Positions 1 to 11,681 of a stretch of DNA of 64,000 bases are shown one piece after another. The notes beneath the pieces are model-generated. The model saw only the letters and a list, made by a program, of their open reading frames with translations, did not search any database and was not told the DNA's origin. Source of the stretch: Hirudo medicinalis (lineage: Eukaryota; Annelida; Clitellata; Hirudinida; Hirudinidae); NCBI GenBank assembly GCA_011800805.1, contig MPNW01000210.1, positions 106,994 through 170,993 of the forward strand, read 5' to 3'. Made by a program: the position numbers and the translations under genes. The stretch's first letter is position 1; the number at the start of each line of letters is the position of its first letter.

Positions 1-19
1 TATTATTATTATTATTATT

Positions 20-100
<81 letters not shown>
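1..100. repeat. (TAT)n then (GTT)n microsatellite
   Basis: The window opens inside a trinucleotide tract: TAT units to about 22, then GTT units to about 99. The leucine-rich open frame across it is only a translation of the repeat. Confidence 0.95.
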
Positions 101-1110
101 AAAATGTAATTGTCTATGTATGGTTGATATTTGTATGACTTATATAAAACATATATATAATATAATCATAAATAATTATTTCTTTAACATTATAAATAAT
201 TAATTATTTATTAATTATGATCACCTTGACCGTTTGGTCCCAGGATCTTTCATGATGGTGCATTCGCATATCTCACCAAATTTCCCGAAATAATCCTGAA
301 GAGCTTCTGGGTTGGCAGAAATATTTTTTAGTTTCAATATATAAACTTTAAATGATAATTAAACTTAAAATAGTATTTAAATATTTTAAATCTTAAAATA
401 ACATGTAAGTCTTTAAAAAGTTATTATTATTGTTATTCAAATGTTTTAGAGCTAAAAATAATATTTATCTTAGATCTTTAACATGATTTATGTCAGTAAT
501 CACCGTTAAATGTCATTTTATTGTAATTATGTTAAGGTAAACATCTCGAATGCCTTAATACTTCAACTGATTTATTGGTTAGGAAATAAAATAAAATAAT
601 TATGAATAAAATAATTATAAATATGAATAATTATAAATAAAATATTTACAAATATAATAAAGTAATTCTTCTGTTTATTAAGGTGTTCTTAATTGCCTTT
701 AATTATGTATCACCGTCTCTAATTGATCATATTTTTCGTAAGGTAATTTTCAAAATATAACATTTATTTTAGAATAATGTAAATTTTTTTTAGAAATAAC
801 ACAAAAGGTTGCAACTTACCCGATGTCGTCTGCCAACTCAAGCCTCCTATAAACATTTTCCTGATATAAAAAAATTATTTAAAATTTATTTTTAGTTAAA
901 ACATATTTATAATTTAAATAAATTGAAGATATTCTTTAATTGAATATTGAAATTAAAATGTAATGTACAGAGATATTACTCTGAATATTTATCGTAAATA
1001 ATTACAAACAGGGTTACAGGGTTGATTTACACTTTTTTAGTGCATTTCGGAGTGTCTTAAGAAGCTTAGGATTTTGGTTGTGTGTAAATTGTGAATGCAA
1101 ATGTACTTCA
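101..1110. other. AT-rich non-coding stretch
   Basis: Very AT-rich sequence with stops in all frames and no exon-like segment or recognisable repeat family. I see no gene here. Confidence 0.6.
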
Positions 1111-1290
1111 TGTACTTATATAGCGCCATATGCATAGCATCAGAGGTGCTTCTTGTTAACCATTTATATAGCGCCCCTTCCCAAGGGCACTTGTGGCAGT
1201 GCAGGCTGGGTTTCGAACACGACACATTACGACTGTTGCCATTACCGCCCTTTGCAGGAACGTAACCCGTTCGGCCAACATGGGCCAAGA
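1111..1290 (-). mobile_element. tRNA-derived SINE-like element, copy A
   Basis: Read on the minus strand, an A-box-like TGGCCGAACGG (about 1267-1277) is followed by a conserved block GTCGTAATGTGTCG, a B-box-like GTTCGAAACC (about 1209-1218) and a tail ending GGCGCTATATAAATG (about 1162-1176). A second GCGCTATATAAG motif at about 1113-1126 suggests a duplicated tail. The core recurs at about 20130, 35560, 38010 and 42905, so this is a dispersed family. The polymerase III promoter layout is what is known for tRNA-derived SINEs; membership is inferred from the box spacing and copy number. Confidence 0.7.
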
Positions 1291-2990
1291 TTCTTTGAAA
1301 ATGTTGCGATCAATATTTTATAAGTGTGTTAAATAATTAGGAGATTGATATAGTCTTAGAATCTTGCATTGTTTTCTTCAAAATTAAAATTAACAGTTTC
1401 ACGTCATTTTCATTTGCAACTAATGCTGTAATATTTTCATATTTTGATGAAATAAAACCTAAGTAATTTCACCTAAAATTGTGAGCCAATTTGTTATAAT
1501 TAATAAAAATAACAGTATTCCTTCAACAAAGACTTCACAACTTCAAAGCAACGTTACAAAGGTCAACTGAATTTCTAAAACTTTCAATAGTCACAATCTT
1601 TCAAATATTTTCAATTAATCGAAGCATTTTTCTTTTATTTAAATATAGAATCACTTGGTAAAATGTCAGACAGCAGAGAGAGAGAGAGAGAGAGAGTTAA
1701 TGTTTCGGTTGAGTGCATTTCCGTATTTCTGGAGTGAGGAATGCCCTTGTTATGAGCTTAAAGATTCCAGTGCTTCCATTTGCGGAAATTGAACGTAGGT
1801 GGGAAAATGGCACTCCAGACTTATGGAAATGGCTTCCACCGACCAGGAGACCATTATGAGGAGACTTCATGATTTTATGGAAAGTTCACTTGATTGAAGG
1901 AAGGCTGCCAAAAGCATGACAAGGAAGGCAAACTGTTGTCTTTCTGCGGAGAATCCAAATTTCCAGGAAGCCTTTGAGCTGTCACAAACATCGAATTTGT
2001 CTTGATTTGATGTTTCCATGCGCGGAAAATATGTTTTCTCGAATTATGAAAAAATGTTTCATTAAATTTTATTCTCGAATTTATTCGAATTATTGGAAGC
2101 TTTTTTTGTTTTTGATCCTTTTGAATTGTTTATTTAATGCAATTTAATTTCTGCTTATTTCCGTGAAATTGAGAGGTGAACAAATGAGAGACACTTTGTG
2201 CATGCAATTCATTAAAAAAACCTCCATTTCATTAATTTTTGTTGCTGGAAAGAGGGATGGAAAAGAAATGAGTGAATTTGTGGAAATTCGGGTTGAATTG
2301 TAAACTAAAATGTTCGACAGGCCTCGGCGATGTCTCGGATATAATGTTCATGAATATTTAACGAGGGATTGCACACGTGATCTCATTAATAATGTATCGA
2401 GGGGGTGAAAGTTAAATTTTTATAGCCATACTTTGTACTTTCAGCGAGAAAACCGTAAAACTTTATCAACCTCGGTCCGCTTCCGTTGAGGAAGTTGTTA
2501 TCGTGTCCGACATAAATTCATGCTTCGTTATAAAGAACAAACATGGCTCTCTGTGTTCGTGTTTCGATTTTTACACCAAATTATCATTCCTCGGTTCGCA
2601 CTGCTACAAAAATCTTCACGTAACCCAGTAACGGTCAGCAGAGTCAGAGTCAGTTCAGCAGACTGCAGAGACTTTCAATGTTTTTTCTCTTCCTTCCCCC
2701 TCTTTTTATTTTTATATTTCTGTCCGAAGGAGAGATTTTTAATCAAATTATTCGAATGTCCTCCACGATGTTCTGCACATCATCAGTACAAATAGCACGT
2801 GATCGGAGAGCTCATTAACATAATTACTCGGATCATTCCCACCGTCATCATCATCAACAACCTCGTCTTCATCGTCATCATCATCATCGATATCATGAGT
2901 TACATGCCGACAATCCCTGTAGACAGCGATTTAATGACCAATATGCAATGCGATGAAGAAAAATTAGATGCCGCCCATTGATAAACGACG
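1291..2990. other. non-coding stretch with short (AG)n run
   Basis: No exon or RNA gene recognised. A GA dinucleotide run lies at about 1674-1697. The open frame at 2520-2795 has no family resemblance and no splice context. Confidence 0.5.
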
Positions 2991-2993
2991 ACG

Positions 2994-3057
2994 ATGATGA
3001 CAAAAATGATGATGATGATGATGTTATTGATGATGATGGTGGTGGTGGTGGTGGTGG

Positions 3058-3154
<97 letters not shown>

Positions 3155-3600
3155 NGTGGGGGTGTGGATGGGGATGGGTGGATGGATGGAGGGGTGGATG
3201 GGTGGATGGGTGGAAGGATGGATGGAGGGATGGATGGATGGATGGGTGGATGGATGGTGTGATGGATGGTGGAATGGATGGATGGATGGTGGATGGATGG
3301 TGGGATGGATGGATGGATGGATGGATGGTGGGATAGATGATGGAATGGATGGATGGATGGATGGATGGTGGGATGGATGGTGGATGGATGGTGTGATGGA
3401 TGGTGGGATGGATGGTGGGATGGATGGTGTGATGGATGGTGGAATGGATGATGGAATGGATGCTGGGATGGATGGTGGATGGATGGATGGTGGATTGATG
3501 ATGGAATGGATGCTGGAATGGATGCTGGAATGGATGCTGGAATGGATAGTGGATGAATGGAGGAATGGATGGTGTGATGGATGGCGGTATGGATGAATGT
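2994..3600. repeat. (GAT)n microsatellite followed by (GGAT)n minisatellite
   Basis: GAT and GGT units run to 3154, an ambiguous base N sits at 3155, and imperfect GGAT/GGATGGT units continue to about 3595. The N marks an unresolved point in the assembly, so the true array length is unknown. All long frames across it (poly-Asp, poly-Met, poly-Ser, poly-Ile/Pro-Ser) are repeat translations. Confidence 0.95.
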
Positions 3601-4295
3601 GTTGGCAGCAGATTGTACGATCAGACCGGGCCTCATGTCTCTGATGTGACAACTCCATGTCACGTGAGGTGACATCATGTTGACCCAATTTAAAAATATG
3701 CATTACACCCATCCTTACATCCCACCAAATAAGTTGTTTTTTTGTAAATTGGTTTCAAGTTGGTTTAATAAATTAATCGGCAGTTTTCATTTGTTATTTT
3801 AAGAATACATGACTAAATCACGATGTCATGATGTTCATTTAAGGCTTATTAATAATTATTCGAAATAATATTTATTCCAGATTATTATTATTATTTATTA
3901 CAGATTATTATTTATTTCAGAAGATTATTAATCCATTAAAATGTATTACAGTGTTTTTGTAATTAATTAAAAGATGTAATTAGTTGTGATTTTAAATAAT
4001 GACTTTTGTCCTTTCTTCCAATAGAATGAAAAAAAAATCTCTCATTTCTTTGAGCCTCCCCTTATTATGGTTGGATGGTTTCAATGAGAAGGAAGAGGTT
4101 CGTCAGGTGTGTTTTTTGCTTCTAATTATCTCCTTAGCCCTCCAGGTGAAGTGTACCTATCAGGTTGATAAATATTTCACACCTGTATCTGACAATTTCA
4201 TTTTCTTTTTATAGTTTCCATAACATTCACGTCTGTTGTCATTCACTTAGCTTCAATCATCCATCTTTCAAACTTTTTCAATCATATCACTTTTT
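3601..4295. other. AT-rich non-coding stretch
   Basis: Nothing recognised beyond short ATT runs near 3880-3930. Confidence 0.5.
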
Positions 4296-4870
4296 TCTAA
4301 CCCATCCATCCATCCAACCATTTATCCATCCATCCATTCATCCATCCATTCGTCCTTCCTTCTTTCCATGTTTTGGAGTGAAACTTTGTTTTAGTCTAAG
4401 TGAATTAGAAAGGAAGAGACGGATGGTGTCCCGTCGTCACCCGGAGTGGAAAAGTGTTGGATAAGATGATGATGACGATGATGATGATGATAATGATGAC
4501 GATAATTATGATGACGATGAGGACGACGGTGATGCTGCTGCTGATGACGACGATGATGATGATGATGATGATGATGAGATGGTGAAATGGATTGAGAAAA
4601 GGAATACAAAACTAATGTAGATGTTGCTGGGAGCCTTATGATCAACATGCAATTTCCACTCTGTCGAAAGATGCTTTATAGGAGTATTACGCCCGTCTGT
4701 ACTGCATCTATACTGCCCTATCTTTCTCAGGCTCAAACTTCCGCGTTTCTCTTCCATGCACTCATCCATCCATCTCTCTATCTAGTCATTCATCCACCCA
4801 ACCACCCATCCGTTCAGTCATGCATCCTCCATCCATCCACTCGTCCATCCATCAATCTACCCATTCATCA
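4296..4870. repeat. (CATC)n arrays flanking a (GAT/GAC)n tract
   Basis: CATCCATC-type units occur at about 4300-4355 and 4755-4865, complementary to the GGAT array at 3160-3595. Between them GAT/GAC units fill about 4464-4575. Open frames here are repeat translations. Confidence 0.85.
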
Positions 4871-5539
4871 CTGCCTTCATTTGTAAGTCCAGTAAACTCT
4901 AGCAGCTCGTTGTTGATAATCTCAGATGTTCCCTCTTGTCACTGCCTTGTTGGATTTGTTGGCGGGAAGGATTACAGATGCAAATCATTAAAACAAAGCA
5001 CTGAAATTTCGCTTTGAACAACAAACACTTCTTTGTGAATATCGGTCGAATTGGAAATTTAAAAAAAATAACTGATATTTGAGTAAATACTTGGATTGAA
5101 CTTGAATCGAACTTGAAAAATATTTGAATAATATTTGAATAATAAATATTTGCTCATCCTCGGATTAAAAGTGAACTCGGAAAACAATGTACAAGTGCTC
5201 GTTGTTTAGGTCTTAAGCAGGAGGCTTTCTCACGTCATTGGCTGGCCACGATAGGATTCGCTCACGTGACTGACACGCTTCGATGCACAAGATTTGCTAA
5301 GTTTTGTTGAAAATTTCGTACAAAAATGAGAGAAATCTACTGCTATTATTTGCGACTTTCTGCATTCGAAAAGTGCATGAAGTGAAAGAAAATCAAATTA
5401 TTCCTGGAACAAACGAACATTTTTCAAAGCCAACAAAATACATTTTCCAGGATGATAAAAACAAAGTTCAAAATGTTGTTAAAAAACAAACTTTGTTGCT
5501 CAAAGAAAAAAATGTTTTTTTTCTAAAATCAAAACGCAC
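4871..5539. other. non-coding stretch; possible terminal exon on minus strand
   Basis: Mostly nothing recognised. On the minus strand, about 4852-4928 can be read as a short acidic frame ending at TGA (4852-4854). It could be a last exon of the candidate gene starting at 5664, but its phase does not join that exon directly, so the link is weak. Confidence 0.2.
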
Positions 5540-5739
5540 CCTGGTATGGGGGCGTTCTCGGCTTCCTTCGCGTCCATCACCTCCGTTGTGCTTTCCTTCG
5601 CGTTTCCATGGTTACCGGCGGCGTTGTTTTCGGTCGAGGATTTCAGCATGTTCTGTGAATTCATGACTTTTCAGAGCTCCTTCTCCATATTTTATTTTTC
5701 TTCTTCAACCGCCTCTGACACGTCACCGATGATGTCGAC
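5540..5739 (-). CDS. candidate 5' coding exon of an unrecognised gene
   Basis: This GC-richer island on the minus strand looks like a spliced exon. It has an acceptor ending TTCTTCAG before 5739, an ATG at 5664-5662, about 41 in-frame codons (MNSQNMLKSS start, acidic and Asn/Ala-rich) and a donor GTGCGT after 5540, leaving phase 2. A TATA box 360 bp upstream on the same strand supports a transcription unit. No downstream exon could be joined with confidence, because the sequence below 5540 soon enters repeats. I do not recognise the protein. It could instead be a transcribed non-coding exon. Confidence 0.4.
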
Positions 5740-6098
5740 CTGAAGAAGATTTTTTTGCTGTTGAAATTTCGTTCAATTTTCGACTAAATCCGTTGTAAGT
5801 GCGCAGGAAAATTTGAAAATTTGAAAATGTGAACATTGAACATTGTTAGCTGAACAACTCACGATCGAAAAACTTGAACTATTCAAGTGTCTCTTCTAAA
5901 TGATCAAAAGTTAAAACGAAGAGAGTCGTTTTTAATCGAATATTACTTTAAATTGGAACTTTAAAAACTTGAATCAATCGCTCCCACGAGTTTCAGTCAT
6001 CGCAGTTGGCTCAGTTGTTGTAGTTGCAGTGGTTACGAGGACCACGACGAGACCAACAAGACGAGGTTTCCAAGTCCTCCGAGCATGAAGACCCACCG

Positions 6099-6106
6099 CT
6101 TTTATA
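6099..6106 (-). promoter_or_regulatory. TATA box
   Basis: TATAAAAG on the minus strand in a GC-rich surround. It would place a start site near 6070 and a 5' leader ending perhaps at the GT near 5990, with splicing to the exon at 5739. No other gene lies nearby. Confidence 0.5.
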
Positions 6107-6109
6107 AGG

Positions 6110-9100
6110 CTCTGCGCATGCGTCTGCTGTGATTTCCGCTTTTTCAAACAGAAATTCAAGTGGCTGTCTGTTTCTTTGGTAACATTTAAACTTCTGCTGC
6201 CTGCTACAGATATGATATATATATATATATTTATTTATTTATATATACAGAAGCCAATAATAATTGAAATGTAATTATAATAATAATAATAATAATAATT
6301 AAATATTATTACTTTTATTGAAGTATTTAATGATGAAAACAATAACATAATTCATATATTGTAAATGTTCACAATATTGGCTCAGGAAGAACTTAAAAAT
6401 ATAAAAACTTTATGAAAATATGAAATGGAACATGAAAATATGAAAATACATAAAATTTGATTATGTTCAAATGATCAATCAATAATTATTGCTAAAATGA
6501 TCCACCGCTAATTGTAATTTATTGAATAATAATATCGTGTTTACAGATATTAATATTTTACGATCGAACATATGTCAAAAGAAATTACGTAAAACTTTCT
6601 CCTGAAATATTTGAGATCGATGTCTTCAAAATGAATTTGAAACACATTGAATAGAATCGAATTCTTAATCAGAAAATAAATCATTTTCTTGAAATAGTTT
6701 CTTATAAATATACAGCAGAATCCTTCTTGAACATATTATTTCATTCTTTTGTTGGAAATGAAATTCTTATTTCCAGTTATAAATCTTTTTTATTGCGACA
6801 CTCCACAAAATATTTTGTTTTAATGGAATAAAATCGCTGGTCTTCGGAGAGCATTGAATTACTTTCCATGCCTCGATGTGGATCGCAATCATTATCAAAT
6901 TATTTTTATTCAACAAATCAGAGAGAAAGCGTAAAATTGAATTAAATTTTTTAAATTGGTAAATTCAAATAATATGATAATTTTTCTCTCAGGCAATGAG
7001 GAACCATTTCCAGTTTTTTTTTTTCGAACAATATCAGTTAGAAATAGATACGTTTAAAATTTATAAAAATCATCGTAATTGCAAAAAATAAAAGTATTTT
7101 TCAAAGGACAAAATATTTTTTGTTTTCTTTGAATTTTTGCTGACAGTGATTTCGATTGTTGCTTCTGCGGTGACATTGGATCGACCGAGAATATCAAATA
7201 TTTTTCTCAATTCGAAGCATTTTAGAAATTCTTGAATTTAGAAATTATATAAAATTAAGACAGTTTTATAAAAAAATAAAGTGAAACTTTATTATTATTA
7301 TTATTAATGTTGTTATTGTTGTTACTTGCATATATTAGTGAATAACAAAATTAAAACTAAACAAACAGCACTCATTTTAAATGATTACCAGTTTATTGAT
7401 AATTTACTCATAAACTTAAAAAATGCGGTGCCATAAATAACATATTTTGTACGTGTTTTGCCTGATAAAAGGCTTAACGTCTCAGAGGTGATTCCACCTA
7501 ATGAATATTCATTTCTTGGAAATTATGTTTCCACGGAAATATTCATAAACAACGATTGATTGTCATGTCCATCCACAGCTTTAACGATCCATTAAACATC
7601 GTCAAATCTCGACGTCATCGTCGTCGTCGTCGTCATCATCATCGTCATCGTTATCAACAACGTTGTCATCATCATCATCACCAATCGTCATAAGCGTCTA
7701 AAGTCATTATTATAACATTATTATAACTTTTGGCGACCAATACCGTTTGGTCATTTCGTGAGACTTCGAAAATTCACTCCAGAGATATTTAAATTAAATT
7801 ATATAGAAAACCTTAAAAACATTTTTAAAAATAGAAATTAATTCTTAAATGTCTCCTATTTATTTTGTATCAAAACATTTGAAACCTGTTAGTGCAAACG
7901 CCAGGTTAAAGTTCATTTTATTGTTAAGTCAATGAAGTTGTTGCCACAAGGTCGTTCGACGTGAATCGATGTTATGTCGGTCCCCATGGAAACGAACATG
8001 TCCTCAAAAGTGAGTCATTTGTGAATGGGGAAGATCAAAAAACTTTCAGAGAGCAAGCCATCCAATGTCTGATATATTACATTATTAAATAACTCGGCGT
8101 CCTGCACATACTTTATGAACCCTCTCGTCGGTTCAGTTGCCAGACGACTTCACCTGATTGTGATAATATTTTTCGTGCTATTGTTGTCGTGCTTTTAGTT
8201 AAGCAAATATTGAACAAACAAACAAATTGAAAAGTGTGTAAAATATTCATTTGCAGTGATGTTTAAAATAATATTTTTTTTAAATTATTTCATTAAATTC
8301 AAATGTCATGGTGAATCAATTTGTTTTTAAGAACTCCTGCAGTTAAGTTGATTACATTGAGCTGATTGATGAACAAATTGAACTTGAACTCAGTCAATCT
8401 GACAACAAATCTGATCATTTGAATTAACAACAGTTACCTGCATTGATAATTATTTACCAAGTAACACATTTCAATTTTCGAAACACTTCAATGTTTTTTT
8501 AATGTGTACTTATTCATTATCTCCTCAGAGTTTTCAATTTCCTTTAAATAAACTAATGATTTGATGATGTAATGTTGGCATTATGAGCAGCAACTACGTA
8601 TGAGCCTTGAAAATTATTCATTCATTAATTCATTATTGTTAATTCGTAATACTTAATGTTTCAGAACTTTCTAGCTGCTGTAATTGTACTAATTACGCCC
8701 ATCAAATAATTAATTAATATCTCAGAATCGCCCAAGTCAGGTTGATAAAAATCAATATTTTAGAATTTTGATCATATTTTTGCCAATATTTCTACGTAAT
8801 AATTACGTACAAACTAAAATAAAGAACCTTTGAGTTTTGGGAAAAATTTTGTTGGAATTCCAAACAAATTATGACAAATGAATTCATTTCTATTCACAAA
8901 TTATTATAAATGATGATCTCTAAAAATTGATTCTTTTTTTAATCGAAGACAATCGCTGCGAAAGTAACGACCTCATTTTGTTTATGCAAATTTCAAAGGT
9001 TATAAATCACTTATCAATTTGCTGATAATCGAAGAAGCATAAAAATATTTTAGAATAAAATCTCATCCAGACTTTGTTTAATTAAAAACTTTGAGCAGAG

Positions 9101-11100
9101 TGTCCTCAAAATCCGATGTTTGTTTTCGAAAGTTGATTGCGAATCGTGCTAACTTCTCAAGTGTTTCTAAAATGGCGTGAATTGCAAGAATGTTTTTAAG
9201 TCCACCTCTCAGCATAAGTAAAACATACAATTACAAGCGTACGGAAGTTTATAGTGGTAAAGTGCATTCACAAAAGACAGCGGGACTCTTGCCAAAGAAT
9301 TTGAAAAAGTTTAAAGTTTCTTAATTAGAATTTAAGAGCAACATTGGTTAAGAGAAATAGATTTAATGTCTCATTCCATATCACTCCGTCCTGCAACTGT
9401 TGGCTTTATTTCTCCAAGCAACAGACTTTACGTCAATTTTGAATCTGATGTGGAATAAATTATAGAAAATGCTATTCAAATGTTTTAAACATCTTAACTC
9501 ATGGGATGAATTCATTCCGACCAAACTTAGCAGGGACCAGGATTATCGGTCGATCTGCGTTCACTTCTGCAAGATCATAAGCAGACGACCTTAACACCCA
9601 TGACACTTTTGAGTTCCATTTCATAAATTTTTTTAGCTATAGTTATTTTAATAATTCTCGCCATTCATTTTTTTTATTTAAATAAATTATTTGATTAGAT
9701 GAATTGATTTTTTTTAACAGTCTAATAATTAAATACAAATACAATCTACATTTAACAACGTATCGGAGTTGCGCCGTTTTGCGTCATTGTTGTTTTGATT
9801 TCAGAGGAACTTTTGAAGTCGTGTTTCGACGCTTGTCATTTTTTCAGAAAGATAATCTCCAAGAGAATTCGTATATGTAACATCTCGCAGCTCCAGGGAT
9901 CATTCCTAAATTTCTTCTTAAAGTGTCAAACATTAAATAAAAATTCATCCTTTCTATTAAAAATCGTTTAAATAAATATTCCTCGCTCTTTAATAATGCG
10001 ACTTCTACTTTTCAAGCAATCCGCACATTTTTAACTTAACCGGTTGATTTTTAATTGATTTTTGTTAGAATGCGCTGGATGATAAGGGCTGAAACAGGGG
10101 GAGTTCTCAGTCTTCAGAATCTTAACATTCGGGAAAAGTTTAAATATATAAATACAAAGATTATTTCTAAGTTTGATAAAACGAACGCCTGCTTGCTTTT
10201 CTGCAGTAAATCAGAAAGTAGAGTAATCGCGTCTAGAAATTAAAATTGGTTTGACATTGATACCGGTAAACAGTTATTACTTATCGATCAAATGCAGAAT
10301 TGCAATTAACTGCTTTGCATGTTTTTAATCGCAGCATTCAAATATCTGAATAGTTTCGCTAAGACGAAATTAACACTTTAAAGTGGGTGGTTTGAGTAGC
10401 TTAATTGTATTCACTAACGCATTAGCGGTACAATTAGATTGTTGATGTACCATTCCTACCTGTACCATCCCTCGCTCCCTGAAACCAAATCCCACCTCCA
10501 GGGAGGAATAATTCCCCACCTGTTGAGAATTCTTGTCTTCAACTACTTCAACTCCAAGGCCTTTTTAGAGGCGTACTCATCACCACCATCATCATTATCA
10601 CCAAATTACAGTGATTGACAACTGATCTTGAAACACGAAAGAAATCCACAAATGAATCCGTCATTCGAACAATCTCTAATCATTAAAATAATTTCAAATA
10701 TAAAAATTACTGAATATTGAAACTAATTTGGAATTACATTCAATATTTTATAAAATTAATTTATATGGCTCAAAGTTCTTCGAAGTTTCAAAGTTCGAGG
10801 CTAAATAACAAAAAATAGCAATATTTAATTATTTAATAGCAAAAATAGTTGTCTTAAAAATATATGTCTTTAAATTGTCTGCCCAATAATCTGTTTATCA
10901 TCCTCAGAAATCTTCTAGTCCCCTCCAGAGTGGATGTTGAGGACTTGGACTCCCAAAGGAAGCATAAAATTACTGGAAAAAAAACAGGGCAATGGAGATT
11001 CTGTTGTCCATTTCTGCTCTCGTTTTGTCTCAGGACCGAGAAATAATGTGATCCCCGCACAAACGAGATGCCATTCAGGTCGCTCGGAATGGATTGAAAC
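6110..11100. other. 5-kb AT-rich region without recognised genes
   Basis: No exon chain, RNA gene or mobile element recognised. It contains an AT dinucleotide run (about 6215-6245), AAT runs (about 6280-6300), CGT/CAT trinucleotide runs at about 7610-7690 and small homopolymers. It may hold regulatory DNA that cannot be recognised by eye. Confidence 0.5.
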
Positions 11101-11118
11101 CCAACCGAGGTGACGGTG

Positions 11119-11681
11119 ATGATAAAGGCTGGAATGATGCCGGACTGGTTTTTGGTTTCAATAAGTTATCATGATTGGTATAAATTCCAGACTTCAGAAT
11201 TAGCTGATCAAGGAGACTATGTTAAAGCAGCTTATATTGACAAGTGGGAGGAGGGTGAGTTCAAGATTAATTGAAGGTAACAATATTATTTTTTATGACA
11301 AAAAAAATCCAAATTTTACTTTCAGTAATTAATTGCTATTAGTCTTTCAGTCGTCATTGCTTGAACGGATTTGAAAACTCTGTAACCTCTATGTTGCTTC
11401 ACATGCAAGGCCGCTGTGAGGGGGGGGGGCAAGTGTCCAAGGTCCGGGTAATTTTTAGGGGCCCGCCCGGGTTTTAAAATATTGAAATTTCACAATCATG
11501 ACTTTTTTTTGCTTTTCTGAAATTTTATATGCTGAATAGTTAGATGAAGATGTTGTTGATTTGTCTGGCTTATCAGTTCAACAAAATGATGGAAATGATG
11601 AATCTGATAATATGCCTATTGTTACAATAGAGGAAAATTTGACTTTTCCATGGGAAGATGGTAGAAGCTGACATTAACAAA
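11119..11681 (+). other. two exon-like fragments, unrecognised
   Basis: The first piece (about 11120-11253) reads open from ATG and includes PDWFLVSISYHDWYKFQ, then meets a consensus donor GTGAGT at 11254. The second (about 11541-11681), after a TAG acceptor, reads LDEDVVDLSG to NLTFPWEDGRS and a TGA. Between them lies a G10 run and a GC-rich block near 11420-11475, unlike the surrounding DNA. The first piece has an in-frame stop upstream (near 11090). I cannot name a family. It may be a small gene or a pseudogene carried by a mobile element. Confidence 0.25.

Noticed and set aside
2893..3712. Long minus-strand open frames of about 260-270 residues and plus-strand poly-Asp/poly-Met frames
   Set aside because: They are translations of the GAT/GGAT arrays and cross the ambiguous base at 3155; no unique coding sequence.
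4391..4769. His-rich and Ser-rich frames near 4.4-4.8 kb
   Set aside because: Translations of the GAT/GAC tract; only the last about 20 residues of one frame are unique and they lack splice support.
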